Shown: positions 1 through 9,757, numbered from the stretch's first letter. The stretch is 52,749 bases of DNA from Gammaproteobacteria bacterium (GCA_002690945.1 NZGL01000012.1:1-52749), one strand, 5' to 3'. Notes: generated from the letters alone by a model not told the origin. Made by a program: numbers and translations.

Positions 1-951
1 CCATCTTATATTCTTGAGATTCAAGAAGTTGTAAATGACTCCATAAATGTCTCTGGAGCAATAAAAGTTACAGCAAATGATGGAAGCCTACCAAGCAATA
101 CTCACATAAGAAGATCTTCTGGAATAGCGCCTATTCAGTATCCTGCTATTAATTTAACAGACCAATATATTATGTATGTAAAAACACTATCTCCTAAAAG
201 CCCAACCTCTTCAATTGAAGGAGTTAGCTGGCCAACCGAAGAAGTTATTGATCTTGAGTGGTTAGATGCTGACGGAGTAACTAGAAGTGGTATTTCGCTT
301 GAAATGTTTGGTATAGATAATGACCTTATAGTATTCAATATTCCTTCAATGGATGACTTAGGCGATAGTAAGCTACCAGATACTCTAACAATAAACTATA
401 AGGTAAATAATGATAGTGAAGACAGATCATTCTCCATCCCCAAATATACCATTACAGAATTTAGAGGTGCTATGCGTGAAGGCTTGCCAGATGACGTCTC
501 TTCTCCCGGAGGACAACTAAAATGGCCTACTCCCGAACCTCATAGAGAAGGTGTATGCATTCTAGATTTTATTAATAACAATGAAAAATGTGAACTATTT
601 GATGACTACATGGTTTTAGCACGAGACCTTGAATTTAATGGGGTTGGTGCTGATTATAGTATAGTGTTTGGACAACGTTATGATGGCAATCAAGCTTACC
701 CCAACATTAGCTGCCCATGGTGTTTGTCTGGATGGAAGCCACCCGGAATACATTCAATAAAATTAATAGATGATGAATTATTAATTTGGTTTAAAGAAAG
801 CAATCAGGACAAAACGGGAGGCATTCTTTATAAAGCTTCAGGGAACATTAATAATTTTATGGAAGACGGATTAACAACATTCACTATAACCGAATCTACC
901 AGTCCTCAAAAAGATTTTGATCTAATAATGTCTCTAATTAAAATTGAATAA
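1..951 (+). CDS. Unrecognised protein, C-terminal part (truncated by window start)
   Basis: The frame is open from base 1 and ends with TAA at 949-951, so the last 316 residues are visible and the true start lies outside the window. An ATG at 172 is internal, because the coding frame continues upstream of it without a stop. I do not recognise the family. The visible part has alternating hydrophobic and polar stretches typical of beta-rich extracellular or periplasmic domains, and four cysteines: two about 15 residues apart (near bases 560-600) and a CPWC pair at 712-723. There is no membrane segment in this part. The gene is convergent with the oxidoreductase at 958, with only six bases between the stops. 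A secreted or envelope protein is a guess. Confidence 0.7.
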   Translation, partial: PSYILEIQEVVNDSINVSGAIKVTANDGSLPSNTHIRRSSGIAPIQYPAINLTDQYIMYVKTLSPKSPTSSIEGVSWPTEEVIDLEWLDADGVTRSGISLEMFGIDNDLIVFNIPSMDDLGDSKLPDTLTINYKVNNDSEDRSFSIPKYTITEFRGAMREGLPDDVSSPGGQLKWPTPEPHREGVCILDFINNNEKCELFDDYMVLARDLEFNGVGADYSIVFGQRYDGNQAYPNISCPWCLSGWKPPGIHSIKLIDDELLIWFKESNQDKTGGILYKASGNINNFMEDGLTTFTITESTSPQKDFDLIMSLIKIE

Positions 952-957
952 AATAAA

Positions 958-1959
958 TTATTCGTTAGTAAGCACTACTTTACCCATCACCTTTCTATTG
1001 CCGATCATTTGAATAGCATCAACAGCTTTTTCCATTGGGAATGTTTCTGAAATTAGAGGCTTAATTTTACCTTCAGCTAACATTTTATTTATGTCAGCAA
1101 TATTTTGTTGATTGATTTCTGCTTCAAGACCGGTAAAGCTTCCCCAGAATACACCAACTAGAGATGCCCCTTTCAAAAGAGTTAAGTTAATAGGTAATTT
1201 AGGTATCTGCCCAGCAGCAAAACCAACTACGAGATATTTGCCTTTCCAACCAATAGATCTAAATGCAGGCTCAGTGTAACAATCGCCAATAGGATCATAA
1301 ATAATACTATAGCCACCATGTGTGCTCTTAGATTTAAGTTCAGCAGCAAAAGCTTTTGATTCATCTTTGTCTTTTGGTCCATCACCATAAATAACAACAT
1401 CATCGACTCCGTAGTCGCGGCAAATTTTTGCTTTCTCTTCGGTTGAGACTCCAGCTACAACTCTTGCACCTTTAGCCTTAGCTATATCAACAGCCGCTAA
1501 ACCAACACCTCCTGATGCTCCCAGCACCAAAACTTCATCATGGTCTGTAAGTTGTCCTCTTTGCATCAAGGCATGATAACTTGTGCCGTAAGCCATTTGA
1601 TATGAAGCTGCCATTTCAAATGTAATGTCGTCAGAAATTGGAAACACTCCAAACTCATGCGTACAAGCCTCTTCGGCAAAAGCGCCATAGGGAAGCATAA
1701 AAGAAACTCGATCTCCTTCTTTGACACGAGTGACATTCTTCCCAATTTTTTTAATTACACCTGCACCTTCATTACCTGGAGCGAAAGGAACCTCAGGCTT
1801 GAACTGATAAAGCCCTTGTACAATCAAATAGTCTGGAAAATTTAAGGCCGCAGCCTTTATCGTTACTATAACTTCGTTGTCACCTGGTTCAGGCGAATCA
1901 ATATCTTCCCAAACAAGATTTTCTACTGGCCCATATTCTTTGCAATGTAAAATTTTCAT
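958..1959 (-). CDS. NADPH:quinone oxidoreductase-like MDR protein
   Basis: This is a 333-residue zinc-independent medium-chain dehydrogenase/reductase of the quinone oxidoreductase type, which reduces quinones or enoyl/enone carbonyls with NADPH. The N-terminal GroES-like domain carries PGNEGAGVI near residues 61-69, and the Rossmann nucleotide loop GASGGVG is at 147-153. The catalytic zinc ligands of alcohol dehydrogenases are not apparent. The ATG overlaps the gshA stop as ATGA (1956-1959), so it is the last gene of a dsbB-pckA-gshA-qor operon. A strong Shine-Dalgarno sequence (GAGAGGAGA on the minus strand, 1964-1972) precedes the start. The exact substrate cannot be read from the sequence. 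Confidence 0.9.
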   Translation of the reverse strand: MKILHCKEYGPVENLVWEDIDSPEPGDNEVIVTIKAAALNFPDYLIVQGLYQFKPEVPFAPGNEGAGVIKKIGKNVTRVKEGDRVSFMLPYGAFAEEACTHEFGVFPISDDITFEMAASYQMAYGTSYHALMQRGQLTDHDEVLVLGASGGVGLAAVDIAKAKGARVVAGVSTEEKAKICRDYGVDDVVIYGDGPKDKDESKAFAAELKSKSTHGGYSIIYDPIGDCYTEPAFRSIGWKGKYLVVGFAAGQIPKLPINLTLLKGASLVGVFWGSFTGLEAEINQQNIADINKMLAEGKIKPLISETFPMEKAVDAIQMIGNRKVMGKVVLTNE

Positions 1960-3443
1960 TTAATCTCCTCTCTAAAATTTTTAATGAAAGTTTGAAAGTC
2001 TATATTATCTTGATTCTTAGCCTTTAGGTATTCCTTCTCAGATAATGCACTTTCTTTCCTAAAGAGATCTAAGACTGAATCAGGCACTTTATCTTTTATT
2101 TTCTTTGAATTTTTCAAAACATAATTAAGCAGCTGATCGGAAGCAATATCATTAAGTAAACGAGATGATAAAGGGTTCTTATTTCTAGAGAAATACTCAG
2201 AAAACATATTATCTAACTGAGATCTCAATTCTATTTTTTTTGCAAAACTTTCTAAATCTTCTAAAAGGTTATTGGTTAATTCTTCTATATCTGTTTCACC
2301 ATTTTCTACACCTAAACCATTCAATAAAGTACAGTTTTGTCCAACTTCTGAAGCACGCCTTATATTTTCCTTAATGACAGTAGCTTCAGTTTCATCTATC
2401 TTTGGTGAATCTGAGAGAGCACAGAATAAAGAAAGCAATTCTAAGAATTCAACATCTTCAATTGAGATTCCAATCTCAGAATAGGGGTTGAGATCGATCG
2501 ATCTAATTTCTAAGTATTCAATTCCTGATTTCTTAAGTTGGTTGTACTGTCTTTCAGTAGTAGAAAATGGTCCCTTAGGTCTAATATGGTTATAAAGCTC
2601 ACTTTCCATCTGAATAGTGCCATTATTCACTTGCTGTTTCAGGTCTAATGATATGTCACTAAATTTTTCATTTGGAGTATTAATATAGTTTTGAATAGTT
2701 TCAAGATATTCTTCTAGAGAATTGAAAGTAATAAAGTTTTCATCTTGTTCTTCTGAATAGTAGCCTAGCCGGCTTACCCTTAGAGAAGTAGATTTAGGCA
2801 GGTAGCAGTCTTCATCATTTAACTTATCAATATTGAGGTTTCTATCCTTAAGAAAAGATTTATGCGTGACAGGGGAACAGCCTATTAATCTCAAAACAAG
2901 AGGAAAGGCTCTCAAAAAATTTCTACAAGCACCCAAGTATATATCTGTCTTATTTTCTGAAAGTGACTTAATTACAGAATCAGAAAAAGAAATATTGAAA
3001 TGGATGCCAGCTGTACTTTGCATCTTGTCACCGTATCTATTTCTTAGTCCCAATCTGTATAAATGAGCTAGCTTTGTAATATTTGCATCCCTATGAGGTG
3101 GTAGTTTGATATATTTTCTTTTAAATCTTGGAGGCATGGAGTAATTCCATAGAAAATCTTCACCTAGATTAGACTCGACATAAGTATGAAGGTGTTTTAA
3201 GAACCCAAATAGCTCTTGGTTGTCTTCAAATGTAGGGGTGACAATTTCTAAATGAGGCTCTGAATAATCAAGTGTGACAAAACTATTGAAGTTATGAATT
3301 CCAAAAGTCTTAGGAAAATCATTATTTGATATTTTTCCCTCTGGATCTGATCTTAAATTTTCTTTTTCTAAGCCTTTTATCGTTTTTCTATCAGAATTTA
3401 AAAAACTTGAGATTTTTTTTTGGCTGGTTTCAACCTTAGTCAT
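1956..3443 (-). CDS. gshA: Glutamate-cysteine ligase
   Basis: This enzyme makes gamma-glutamylcysteine from glutamate, cysteine and ATP, the first step of glutathione synthesis, in the cytoplasm. The protein is 495 residues, a little shorter than the E. coli type-1 enzyme. It shows family signatures SMPPRF near 102-107, LRNRYGDKMQ near 133-142 and GIHFNISF at 146-153. The start is ATG at 3441-3443, four bases after the pckA stop; the stop overlaps the ATG of the downstream oxidoreductase. The second enzyme, gshB, is in this window at 46850. The two genes are in different operons. Confidence 0.95.
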   Translation of the reverse strand: MTKVETSQKKISSFLNSDRKTIKGLEKENLRSDPEGKISNNDFPKTFGIHNFNSFVTLDYSEPHLEIVTPTFEDNQELFGFLKHLHTYVESNLGEDFLWNYSMPPRFKRKYIKLPPHRDANITKLAHLYRLGLRNRYGDKMQSTAGIHFNISFSDSVIKSLSENKTDIYLGACRNFLRAFPLVLRLIGCSPVTHKSFLKDRNLNIDKLNDEDCYLPKSTSLRVSRLGYYSEEQDENFITFNSLEEYLETIQNYINTPNEKFSDISLDLKQQVNNGTIQMESELYNHIRPKGPFSTTERQYNQLKKSGIEYLEIRSIDLNPYSEIGISIEDVEFLELLSLFCALSDSPKIDETEATVIKENIRRASEVGQNCTLLNGLGVENGETDIEELTNNLLEDLESFAKKIELRSQLDNMFSEYFSRNKNPLSSRLLNDIASDQLLNYVLKNSKKIKDKVPDSVLDLFRKESALSEKEYLKAKNQDNIDFQTFIKNFREEIK

Positions 3444-3446
3444 AGA

Positions 3447-4970
3447 TTACCTGGGTCCTGCATCAATTATTTGCTGAGCAACATCAAATTTTCTGAAATT
3501 CTCTTTAAATTTCATGCATAATTTATCGCATTCCTCATCATAATCATCAGCAGATGCCCAACAATTTCTTGGATTTAATAATTCTTGCTTAACTCCCTTA
3601 ATATCTTTTGGAACATTTAGGTTAAGTTTTTTAAGATGGTCAAAATCATCTGTATCAACTTCATTTTCTTGTATGGCATTAATAATTGCTCTGGTTACAG
3701 GAATAGGAAACCTTTCGCCAACACCATAACCACCACCAGTCCACCCTGTATTAACCAAAAAGACCTTCGTATTATTTTTCTGCATTCTCTTTATCAGTAA
3801 ATCTGCATATTCACCAGCGGGTCTAGGAAAAAAGGGTGCGCCAAAGCAGGTTGAAAAAGCAAAATCCATTGATTTTGTGCTGCCAACCTCAGTTGACCCA
3901 ACCTTTGCTGTGTATCCACTTAAAAAATGATAAGCTGCACTATTTTCGTCCAGCATGCTTACAGGAGGAAGGACACCTGAAAGATCACAAGTAAGAAAAA
4001 TAATGTTATCTGGTTCGCCACCTTGATTCTCGGGGACAGACCCCTCAATGAAATCTCTTGGATAGCAAACTCTTGTATTCTCGGTATATCTGTCATCGTC
4101 ATAATCTGGAATACCATTTTCATCAATCGCAACATTTTCTAAAATGCTGCCAAACTTTATAGCATCCCAAATTAATGGCTCATTTTCTTTAGAAAGTTTA
4201 ATGCATTTGGCGTAACACCCACCCTCTAAATTAAACACTGACCCATCACTCCAGCCATGCTCATCGTCACCAATTAATGAACATTTAGGATCTGCTGATA
4301 ATGTTGTTTTTCCAGTGCCAGAGAGCCCAAAGAAGAGTGTAGTTCTTTTGTCTTTAGTCTGATTAGCTGAACAATGCATTGGAAGAACATCCTTTTCAGG
4401 CAATAGGAAATTTTGAACGGCAAACATTGATTTTTTCATTTCTCCGGCATACCTCATTCCTGCTATCAATACCTTTCTTCTTAGAAAATTAATAATTACA
4501 CAAGATTCAGAATTAGTATGATCAACCTCTGGATCGCAAACATAGTCTGCAGCTGTCATAATTTTCCAAGTTTCTTTTTCTTCTTCATTAAATATTTCAG
4601 GAACTATGAAGATAAGTTTTGAAAATAATGAATGCCATGCCTTCTCAGATTTAACAGTTACAGGAATATAGTGATCTTTATTAGAGCCAACATGGACTTC
4701 AGACATATAACAGTCCTTGCTGTCTAAATAGTCGGAAACCTTACCCCATAGATTATCAAAGTGATCAGCTTCAAAAGGAATATTAACTTCACCCCAATCA
4801 ATTTTATCAGCTGTACTATTTTCTTGGACTATAAAACGGTCACTTGGGCTTCTTCCGGTTCTATTTCCAGTTAGTGCTAAGAATGCACCTGTATTAGTGA
4901 GCTCCCCTTCGCCATTAGCAATTGCTTGCTCGATTAATTTTGAATTAGTTAAGTTAAGCTCTCGTGACAT
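3447..4970 (-). CDS. pckA: Phosphoenolpyruvate carboxykinase (ATP)
   Basis: This enzyme converts oxaloacetate and ATP to phosphoenolpyruvate, CO2 and ADP, the entry to gluconeogenesis. The protein is 507 residues with the kinase-1a P-loop [11 protein letters not shown] at about 215-225 and the metal-binding GDDEHGW at 234-240, both diagnostic of the ATP-dependent family. [11 protein letters not shown] near 36-46 fits the N-terminal substrate loop. The start overlaps the dsbB stop as TGATG. Together with acs (16968) it would allow growth on acetate or amino acids. Neighbouring glutathione and disulfide genes do not suggest a shared function; the cluster is probably a convenience of packing. 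Confidence 0.96.
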   Translation of the reverse strand: MSRELNLTNSKLIEQAIANGEGELTNTGAFLALTGNRTGRSPSDRFIVQENSTADKIDWGEVNIPFEADHFDNLWGKVSDYLDSKDCYMSEVHVGSNKDHYIPVTVKSEKAWHSLFSKLIFIVPEIFNEEEKETWKIMTAADYVCDPEVDHTNSESCVIINFLRRKVLIAGMRYAGEMKKSMFAVQNFLLPEKDVLPMHCSANQTKDKRTTLFFGLSGTGKTTLSADPKCSLIGDDEHGWSDGSVFNLEGGCYAKCIKLSKENEPLIWDAIKFGSILENVAIDENGIPDYDDDRYTENTRVCYPRDFIEGSVPENQGGEPDNIIFLTCDLSGVLPPVSMLDENSAAYHFLSGYTAKVGSTEVGSTKSMDFAFSTCFGAPFFPRPAGEYADLLIKRMQKNNTKVFLVNTGWTGGGYGVGERFPIPVTRAIINAIQENEVDTDDFDHLKKLNLNVPKDIKGVKQELLNPRNCWASADDYDEECDKLCMKFKENFRKFDVAQQIIDAGPR

Positions 4971-5479
4971 CAGTTATATTTATGGCCCTTTAAAATAATT
5001 AGAAGGTATCTTACCAACATTAAACCTATCATTGAAGCAAAAAATACCATTGACCATTCAGCAATATTTAGCCCTAAGAGTGACCAAACTTCTTCAGCGC
5101 ATTTGCTGCTGCCTTGAAAAACTTTTGCCATGGCATCAAAAAATGGATTCATATCAAATAATAGGTAAAAGGGCGTATCACAATAACCACCAGCTAATTC
5201 ATCTTTAGGAATATTTTGAAGATAAATTTGTCTTCCGCTTGCTGAGACACCAAATGCTAATGCAAAAATCCCTAAAAAATCAAAAAGAAATTTAAATTTT
5301 AGAACTAGCATCTTGAATAGGAATATAAAAAAGACTGCTTGAGCAGAGTATTTCTGTAATATACATAGATTGCATGGCTCAAGACCTACAATACTCTCAA
5401 GATAATACTGACTTCCAACAACAATTGCTGCACAAAAAGTTATGAAGAAATCTAAGTAGTTTTCAAAAAATGCTTTCAC
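4970..5479 (-). CDS. dsbB: Disulfide bond formation protein B family
   Basis: This inner-membrane protein reoxidises periplasmic DsbA and passes electrons to quinone. The protein is 169 residues with four predicted membrane helices. The first periplasmic loop has the CxxC pair C36 and C39 (PCNLC). A second pair of cysteines lies in the other periplasmic loop (GGYCDT and SSKCAEE). The start is GTG at 5477-5479, and the frame begins [11 protein letters not shown]. It heads the minus-strand operon with pckA, gshA and the MDR gene. A TATAAT box at 5488-5493 would place transcription initiation almost at the GTG. Its partner oxidase is at 8753. Confidence 0.92.
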   Translation of the reverse strand: MKAFFENYLDFFITFCAAIVVGSQYYLESIVGLEPCNLCILQKYSAQAVFFIFLFKMLVLKFKFLFDFLGIFALAFGVSASGRQIYLQNIPKDELAGGYCDTPFYLLFDMNPFFDAMAKVFQGSSKCAEEVWSLLGLNIAEWSMVFFASMIGLMLVRYLLIILKGHKYN

Positions 5480-5487
5480 TATTAAGT

Positions 5488-5493
5488 ATTATA
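5488..5493 (-). promoter_or_regulatory. -10 box for dsbB-pckA-gshA operon
   Basis: Perfect TATAAT on the minus strand. Seven bases downstream is about 5481, two bases before the GTG at 5479, so the transcript would have essentially no leader. No clear -35 match was identified. Confidence 0.5.
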
Positions 5494-5499
5494 TATATA
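5494..5499 (+). promoter_or_regulatory. -10 box for polA
   Basis: TATATA on the plus strand ends seven bases before the ATG at 5506, so the expected transcription start coincides with the start codon. It lies back to back with the dsbB -10 box on the other strand in a 26-base intergenic region. Confidence 0.45.
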
Positions 5500-5505
5500 A
5501 GTCCT

Positions 5506-8163
5506 ATGATATTTAGACCAGATGTAATTTTAATTGATGGATCATCATATATATATAGAGCATTTCATGCTCTGCCGCCTTTGAGCACATCAAAAGGAAA
5601 ACCAACAGGAGCTACACGAGGCTTTGCTTCAATGTTGCGCAAACTTATTTCTACATACCCAGGCGTACCAATGGTTATGGTTTTTGATGCAAAAGGACCA
5701 ACTTTCAGAAGTGACTATTACCAAGCTTATAAAGCTAATAGACCCTCTATGCCTAATGAGCTCAGAGTTCAGATTGATGATATTAAAAATCTTTCTAAAT
5801 TATTTAATTTTTCAATACAAGAAGTTGTGGGAGTTGAAGCAGATGATGTAATAGCAACACTTGCAGACAGATTAGGTAAAAAACAAAAAGTATTGATATC
5901 TTCCCCCGATAAAGACCTTACTCAGCTCGTAAAAAAGAATGTTATACAACATAACTCCGTATCAAATGAATTTTTTGATGAAAAATATGTAGAGGAAAAG
6001 TTTGGAGTTCTACCAAATAAAATTGCTGAGTTATTGGCACTAGTTGGAGATAAGTCTGACAACATCCCTGGTATTACAAAAGTTGGCAATAAAACAGCAT
6101 CTAAATGGCTTAATCAATATGGTGATATCGATAGTTTAGTTGCTAAAGCAGATGAGATAACCGGAGTTGTTGGTGAAAACTTAAGAAATGAAAAAAATAT
6201 TTTACAAAGAAACCTTTTTTTAGTTGCACTTAAAAAAGATCTGGATTTAGATTTAGAGCTAGATTCCTTAAATATACCTGAAGCAACTAATGATGAATTA
6301 AAAGATTTCTATAAAGGCTTGGAATTTAACTCATTCATAGAAGATAAAGTTGGAGAAAAAGTATCAAAAAATTATAGCTCTATCAAAAATTTAAAGCAGC
6401 TAAAAGAAATAGAAAAAGAGTTAGATGATTCAAAATGCTTTGCTTTTGATACAGAAACAACATCTTTATTGGCTCATGAAGCTGAATTGGTAGGGTTCTC
6501 TTTTGCTTTAAAAGGAAACACAGGCGTTTATGTACCAATTAGACATAATGAACAAACAGACTTAGATGCCGATGAAACAACTATATGGCTGAAAGCAGTT
6601 TTAGAGAGGAATCAACAAAAAATCGTAGGCCAAAATTTAAAGTATGATTTATCTGTACTTGAAAAATACGATATTGAGATAAACAAATTTTGTGCTGACA
6701 CGATGCTAATGTCTTATGCCATTAATAGCACTGCCACAAGACATAATCTTGATGCTTTAGCAGAACACTATTTAAATGTTCAAACAATAAAGTACTCCGA
6801 TGTAATGGGTAAAGGGGCCAATAAATATAAAAGCTTCAATGAAGTGCCCATAAAAGAAGCTACAAACTATGCTGCTGAAGATGCTGATATAACTTTTCAG
6901 CTATATGAAAAATTTAAAGAGCTAATAAATGAAGAAACTGAAAGTTTACTACAAGATATTGAGTATCCTTTAGTCAATGTTCTATTAAAAATGGAAAATA
7001 AAGGCGCATTAATTGATACAAAGCACCTCAAAAAACTTTCGAATGAATTTGGATCAAAGCTTATTGGTCTCACAAAAAAAATCCATGATATATCAGGTAG
7101 CGTATTTAATATCGATTCTCCAAAACAACTTAGTGAGGTTCTTTTTGAAAAAATGAAAATAGACTCTAAAGGATTGAAAAAGACCTCTACCGGATATTAC
7201 TCAACTTCAGAGTCAGTTCTACAAAAATTATCCCCTGAAAATGAGATTGTTAGGAATATTTTGGAGTACAGAACATTAGCCAAACTTAAGAATACTTATA
7301 CTGATAAAATCTCTGATATATGTGATGCAAATTCTAGAGTCCATACGTCTTATCATCAAGCAGTAACCTCTACTGGAAGACTGTCTTCATCAGACCCAAA
7401 TTTACAAAATATTCCAATCAGGACGAATGAAGGTATAACAATAAGAGAGGCTTTTATTGCCCCAAAAGACAAGAAGCTCTTAGCGATGGATTATTCCCAA
7501 ATTGAGCTTAGGCTAATGGCTCATTACTCTAAAGACCCAATAATGCTTAATTCATTTAGAAATGATGAGGACATACACAAAAGAACAGCAGCAGAAATAT
7601 TTGGAGTTGGAATAGATGATGTTGATGGCCAAATGAGGAGAAGAGCAAAAACAATTAACTTTGGTCTATTGTATGGAATGAGCGCTTTTGGACTATCTAA
7701 TCAACTTGAAGTTTCAAGACCTGAAGCCGATATTTTCTTAAATAATTATTTCGAACGATATTCTGCTGTTAAAAGTTTTATGTCAAAGATAGTAGAAGAA
7801 GCAAAAAAAGATAAATTTGTAAAAACTTTATATAACAGGAAAATACATGTCCCAAATATAGAAGCTGGCAACTATATGATGAGACAAGGATCAGAAAGAG
7901 CTGCTATCAATGGGCCTCTACAGGGCAGTGCTGCCGATATTATTAAAATCGCAATGATTAAGATTCAAGATTTAATTAAAAATGATAAGCCAGAAATTAA
8001 AATGATTTTACAAGTTCACGATGAACTAATTTTTGAAGTGCCTACTGATTTTACAGATGAAGATATAAAGCCAATTATTTCAATTATGGAAGAAACTACA
8101 AAAATTAGTGTTCCATTGAAGGTTGAGTATGGCTTTGGAGTTAATTGGAGAGAAGCACACTAA
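5506..8163 (+). CDS. polA: DNA polymerase I
   Basis: Repair and Okazaki-fragment polymerase, 885 residues, with all three domains. The 5'-3' exonuclease begins with VILIDGSSYIYRAFHAL. The 3'-5' proofreading domain keeps D315 and E317 (DTETTS), the ExoII N-x3-D (VGQNLKYD) and the ExoIII Y-x3-D (YAAEDAD), so proofreading looks intact. The polymerase domain has motif A DYSQIELR (D662), motif B RRRAKTINFGLLYG and motif C QVHDE (D839). I chose ATG 5506 over ATG 5470 because the family starts just before the VILIDGSS strand and the earlier start would run into dsbB. Its last 23 bases overlap the convergent engB. Confidence 0.97.
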   Translation: MIFRPDVILIDGSSYIYRAFHALPPLSTSKGKPTGATRGFASMLRKLISTYPGVPMVMVFDAKGPTFRSDYYQAYKANRPSMPNELRVQIDDIKNLSKLFNFSIQEVVGVEADDVIATLADRLGKKQKVLISSPDKDLTQLVKKNVIQHNSVSNEFFDEKYVEEKFGVLPNKIAELLALVGDKSDNIPGITKVGNKTASKWLNQYGDIDSLVAKADEITGVVGENLRNEKNILQRNLFLVALKKDLDLDLELDSLNIPEATNDELKDFYKGLEFNSFIEDKVGEKVSKNYSSIKNLKQLKEIEKELDDSKCFAFDTETTSLLAHEAELVGFSFALKGNTGVYVPIRHNEQTDLDADETTIWLKAVLERNQQKIVGQNLKYDLSVLEKYDIEINKFCADTMLMSYAINSTATRHNLDALAEHYLNVQTIKYSDVMGKGANKYKSFNEVPIKEATNYAAEDADITFQLYEKFKELINEETESLLQDIEYPLVNVLLKMENKGALIDTKHLKKLSNEFGSKLIGLTKKIHDISGSVFNIDSPKQLSEVLFEKMKIDSKGLKKTSTGYYSTSESVLQKLSPENEIVRNILEYRTLAKLKNTYTDKISDICDANSRVHTSYHQAVTSTGRLSSSDPNLQNIPIRTNEGITIREAFIAPKDKKLLAMDYSQIELRLMAHYSKDPIMLNSFRNDEDIHKRTAAEIFGVGIDDVDGQMRRRAKTINFGLLYGMSAFGLSNQLEVSRPEADIFLNNYFERYSAVKSFMSKIVEEAKKDKFVKTLYNRKIHVPNIEAGNYMMRQGSERAAINGPLQGSAADIIKIAMIKIQDLIKNDKPEIKMILQVHDELIFEVPTDFTDEDIKPIISIMEETTKISVPLKVEYGFGVNWREAH

Positions 8164-8713
8164 TTTCTTTCCTCAAATCAGTTATGCTACCTTGGTCTTT
8201 TATTGATAAAGACATTACATCTGAAAATATTTTTTTATTACGATCTTCGGCAATTTTCTTTTCAGATGCACTGACCTTATCAGATTTCGTTAGCACCACC
8301 ATAAAAGGAAGTTTAAGGTCTACTAACATTGACACCATTTCTAAATCTGACTCTTTCATTGGATGTCTTATATCAGTAAATATTAAAACTCCTATAAGGT
8401 TATCTCTATACTGAAAATACTTAGGGATTTCTCGTGACCACTCTTTTTTTTGTTCTTTTGAGACTCTCGAAAACCCATAGCCAGGAAAATCCACTATATA
8501 CCCTTGCTTATATTTAAAAAAATTAAATAACTTAGTTTTTCCAGGAGTCTTGCTTACTTTTGCAAGCTTTTTATTATTTGATAAAGCATTTATAGCTGAT
8601 GATTTACCAGCATTAGATGCCCCGACAAATGCAATCTCTTTTTCCTGATGATCAAGGCACTGGTCATACAAAGCCGCACTTGTCACAAACTCAAGATCTA
8701 AATTTGTTTTCAT
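8141..8713 (-). CDS. engB: Ribosome biogenesis GTP-binding protein EngB/YihA/YsxC
   Basis: Essential GTPase for large ribosomal subunit assembly in many bacteria. The protein is 190 residues. GTPase motifs are complete: G1 GASNAGKS at 31-38, G2 around KTPGKTKLFNFF, G3 DFPGYG at 75-80 and G4 TKSD at 142-145. The start is ATG 8711-8713. A perfect TATAAT on the minus strand at 8720-8725 puts the predicted transcription start at the ATG itself. The 3' end overlaps the end of polA by 23 bases, leaving no room for a terminator between the convergent genes. Confidence 0.95.
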   Translation of the reverse strand: MKTNLDLEFVTSAALYDQCLDHQEKEIAFVGASNAGKSSAINALSNNKKLAKVSKTPGKTKLFNFFKYKQGYIVDFPGYGFSRVSKEQKKEWSREIPKYFQYRDNLIGVLIFTDIRHPMKESDLEMVSMLVDLKLPFMVVLTKSDKVSASEKKIAEDRNKKIFSDVMSLSIKDQGSITDLRKEISVLLSN

Positions 8714-8719
8714 TAATAA

Positions 8720-8725
8720 ATTATA
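8720..8725 (-). promoter_or_regulatory. -10 box for engB (leaderless geometry)
   Basis: Perfect TATAAT on the minus strand. The predicted transcription start, seven bases downstream, is base 8713, which is the A of the engB ATG. Confidence 0.55.
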
Positions 8726-8737
8726 ACCAACTTGTTA

Positions 8738-8743
8738 TATAAT
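8738..8743 (+). promoter_or_regulatory. -10 box for the dsbA-cytochrome operon
   Basis: Perfect TATAAT on the plus strand. The predicted transcription start, about 8750, is three bases before the ATG at 8753. This would exclude the upstream TTG (8732) as a start, since it lies 5' of the predicted transcript. Confidence 0.55.
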
Positions 8744-8752
8744 CATGTTCGC

Positions 8753-9346
8753 ATGAACAGCTTCTTTGTAAAACATATTTCAATGACTTTATTTCTGCTA
8801 TTTTCCTTAGCAATTACTGCTCAACCTCAGTTGAATAAAGATTACGAAGTAATACCACAAGGTCTTATTAATGATGAAGGTATTACAGAAATTTTTGGCT
8901 ATTGGTGTCCAGCATGTTTCACTTTTGAGAGCACAGTCCAGGATATAAAAGAAAGAAGACCAGATATTGCAATAAATCAAGTACCAGCTGGCGACGAAAC
9001 TATAGCTAGACTTTATTACACAATAAAAGCATTAAACCTTGGAGAAGAAGCTCATATGAATGTTTATAAGGATTGGCAATTAAAAAGAAAATCATTCAGA
9101 ACTGAGTCAGACATGACGGCTTTTGCTGAGCGTCATGGTTATAATGCCAAGAAGTTCATGGAAGTCTACAATTCATTTGGTGTCGGTTTAAAAGCAAAAA
9201 ATGCTTTAAGACTCGTAAACTCGCTTAGTAATTCTGGAGTGTTCGATGGAGTTCCAACTGTAATAGTTAATGGAAAATATAAGGTTAGAAGAGGCAGAGA
9301 TATTGAAAAAAATATATCTACCATTATCTATTTATCAGACCTTTAA
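8753..9346 (+). CDS. dsbA: DsbA-like thiol:disulfide oxidoreductase
   Basis: Periplasmic thioredoxin-fold oxidase that introduces disulfides into secreted proteins. The protein is 197 residues from ATG 8753, with a signal peptide (hydrophobic run MTLFLLFSLAITA, residues 11-23). The active site is CPAC at 52-55, where the classical DsbA has CPHC. The cis-proline loop GVPT is present near the C-terminal end (GVPTVIVNG). I preferred ATG 8753 to the upstream TTG at 8732 because the TATAAT box lies inside that longer frame. The downstream cytochrome starts six bases after the stop. The partner DsbB is encoded at 4970-5479. Confidence 0.92.
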   Translation: MNSFFVKHISMTLFLLFSLAITAQPQLNKDYEVIPQGLINDEGITEIFGYWCPACFTFESTVQDIKERRPDIAINQVPAGDETIARLYYTIKALNLGEEAHMNVYKDWQLKRKSFRTESDMTAFAERHGYNAKKFMEVYNSFGVGLKAKNALRLVNSLSNSGVFDGVPTVIVNGKYKVRRGRDIEKNISTIIYLSDL

Positions 9347-9352
9347 ATAAAA

Positions 9353-9757
9353 ATGAAAAAATTTATATTTTGTATTGTGACAATAGTCCTTTCACTACAG
9401 TTCTACTCAGCTCCTTATGAAGATGAAGTACGAAAAAGACTTGGATTATTAAAAAATAAACCTGTAGTGGCAATGACTCCTAGTAATTCAGAAGATATGG
9501 CTTCTACAGCAAGAAATGGTGAGACTGTTTATAATGTTGGTTGTGCAGCTTGCCATACTGCCGGATTAGCAGGTGCACCTATGTTTGCTAATGTTTCTCA
9601 ATGGCAAGGTAGAGTTGAAAAAGGACTAGAGACTTTAGTTAATAACTCGTATAACGGCTATAACGCTATGCCCGCTAAAGGTTTGTGCCAGGATTGCACG
9701 AGGGAAGAAATACAAAATTCAGTACAATATATGCTAGATGCTTTAACGGTTAACTAG
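9353..9757 (+). CDS. Cytochrome c5-like monohaem cytochrome
   Basis: Exported electron carrier, 134 residues, with a signal peptide of about 20 residues (KKFIFCIVTIVLSLQFYSA). The haem c site is CAACH at 64-68, and the methionine ligand is probably M106 in NAMPAKG. The LCQDC motif that follows resembles the second cysteine pair of cytochrome c5 proteins. It likely feeds a terminal oxidase, though none is in this window. Its TAG stop shares the palindrome CTAG (9754-9757) with the stop of the convergent small gene. It is probably co-transcribed with the DsbA gene. Confidence 0.93.
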   Translation: MKKFIFCIVTIVLSLQFYSAPYEDEVRKRLGLLKNKPVVAMTPSNSEDMASTARNGETVYNVGCAACHTAGLAGAPMFANVSQWQGRVEKGLETLVNNSYNGYNAMPAKGLCQDCTREEIQNSVQYMLDALTVN

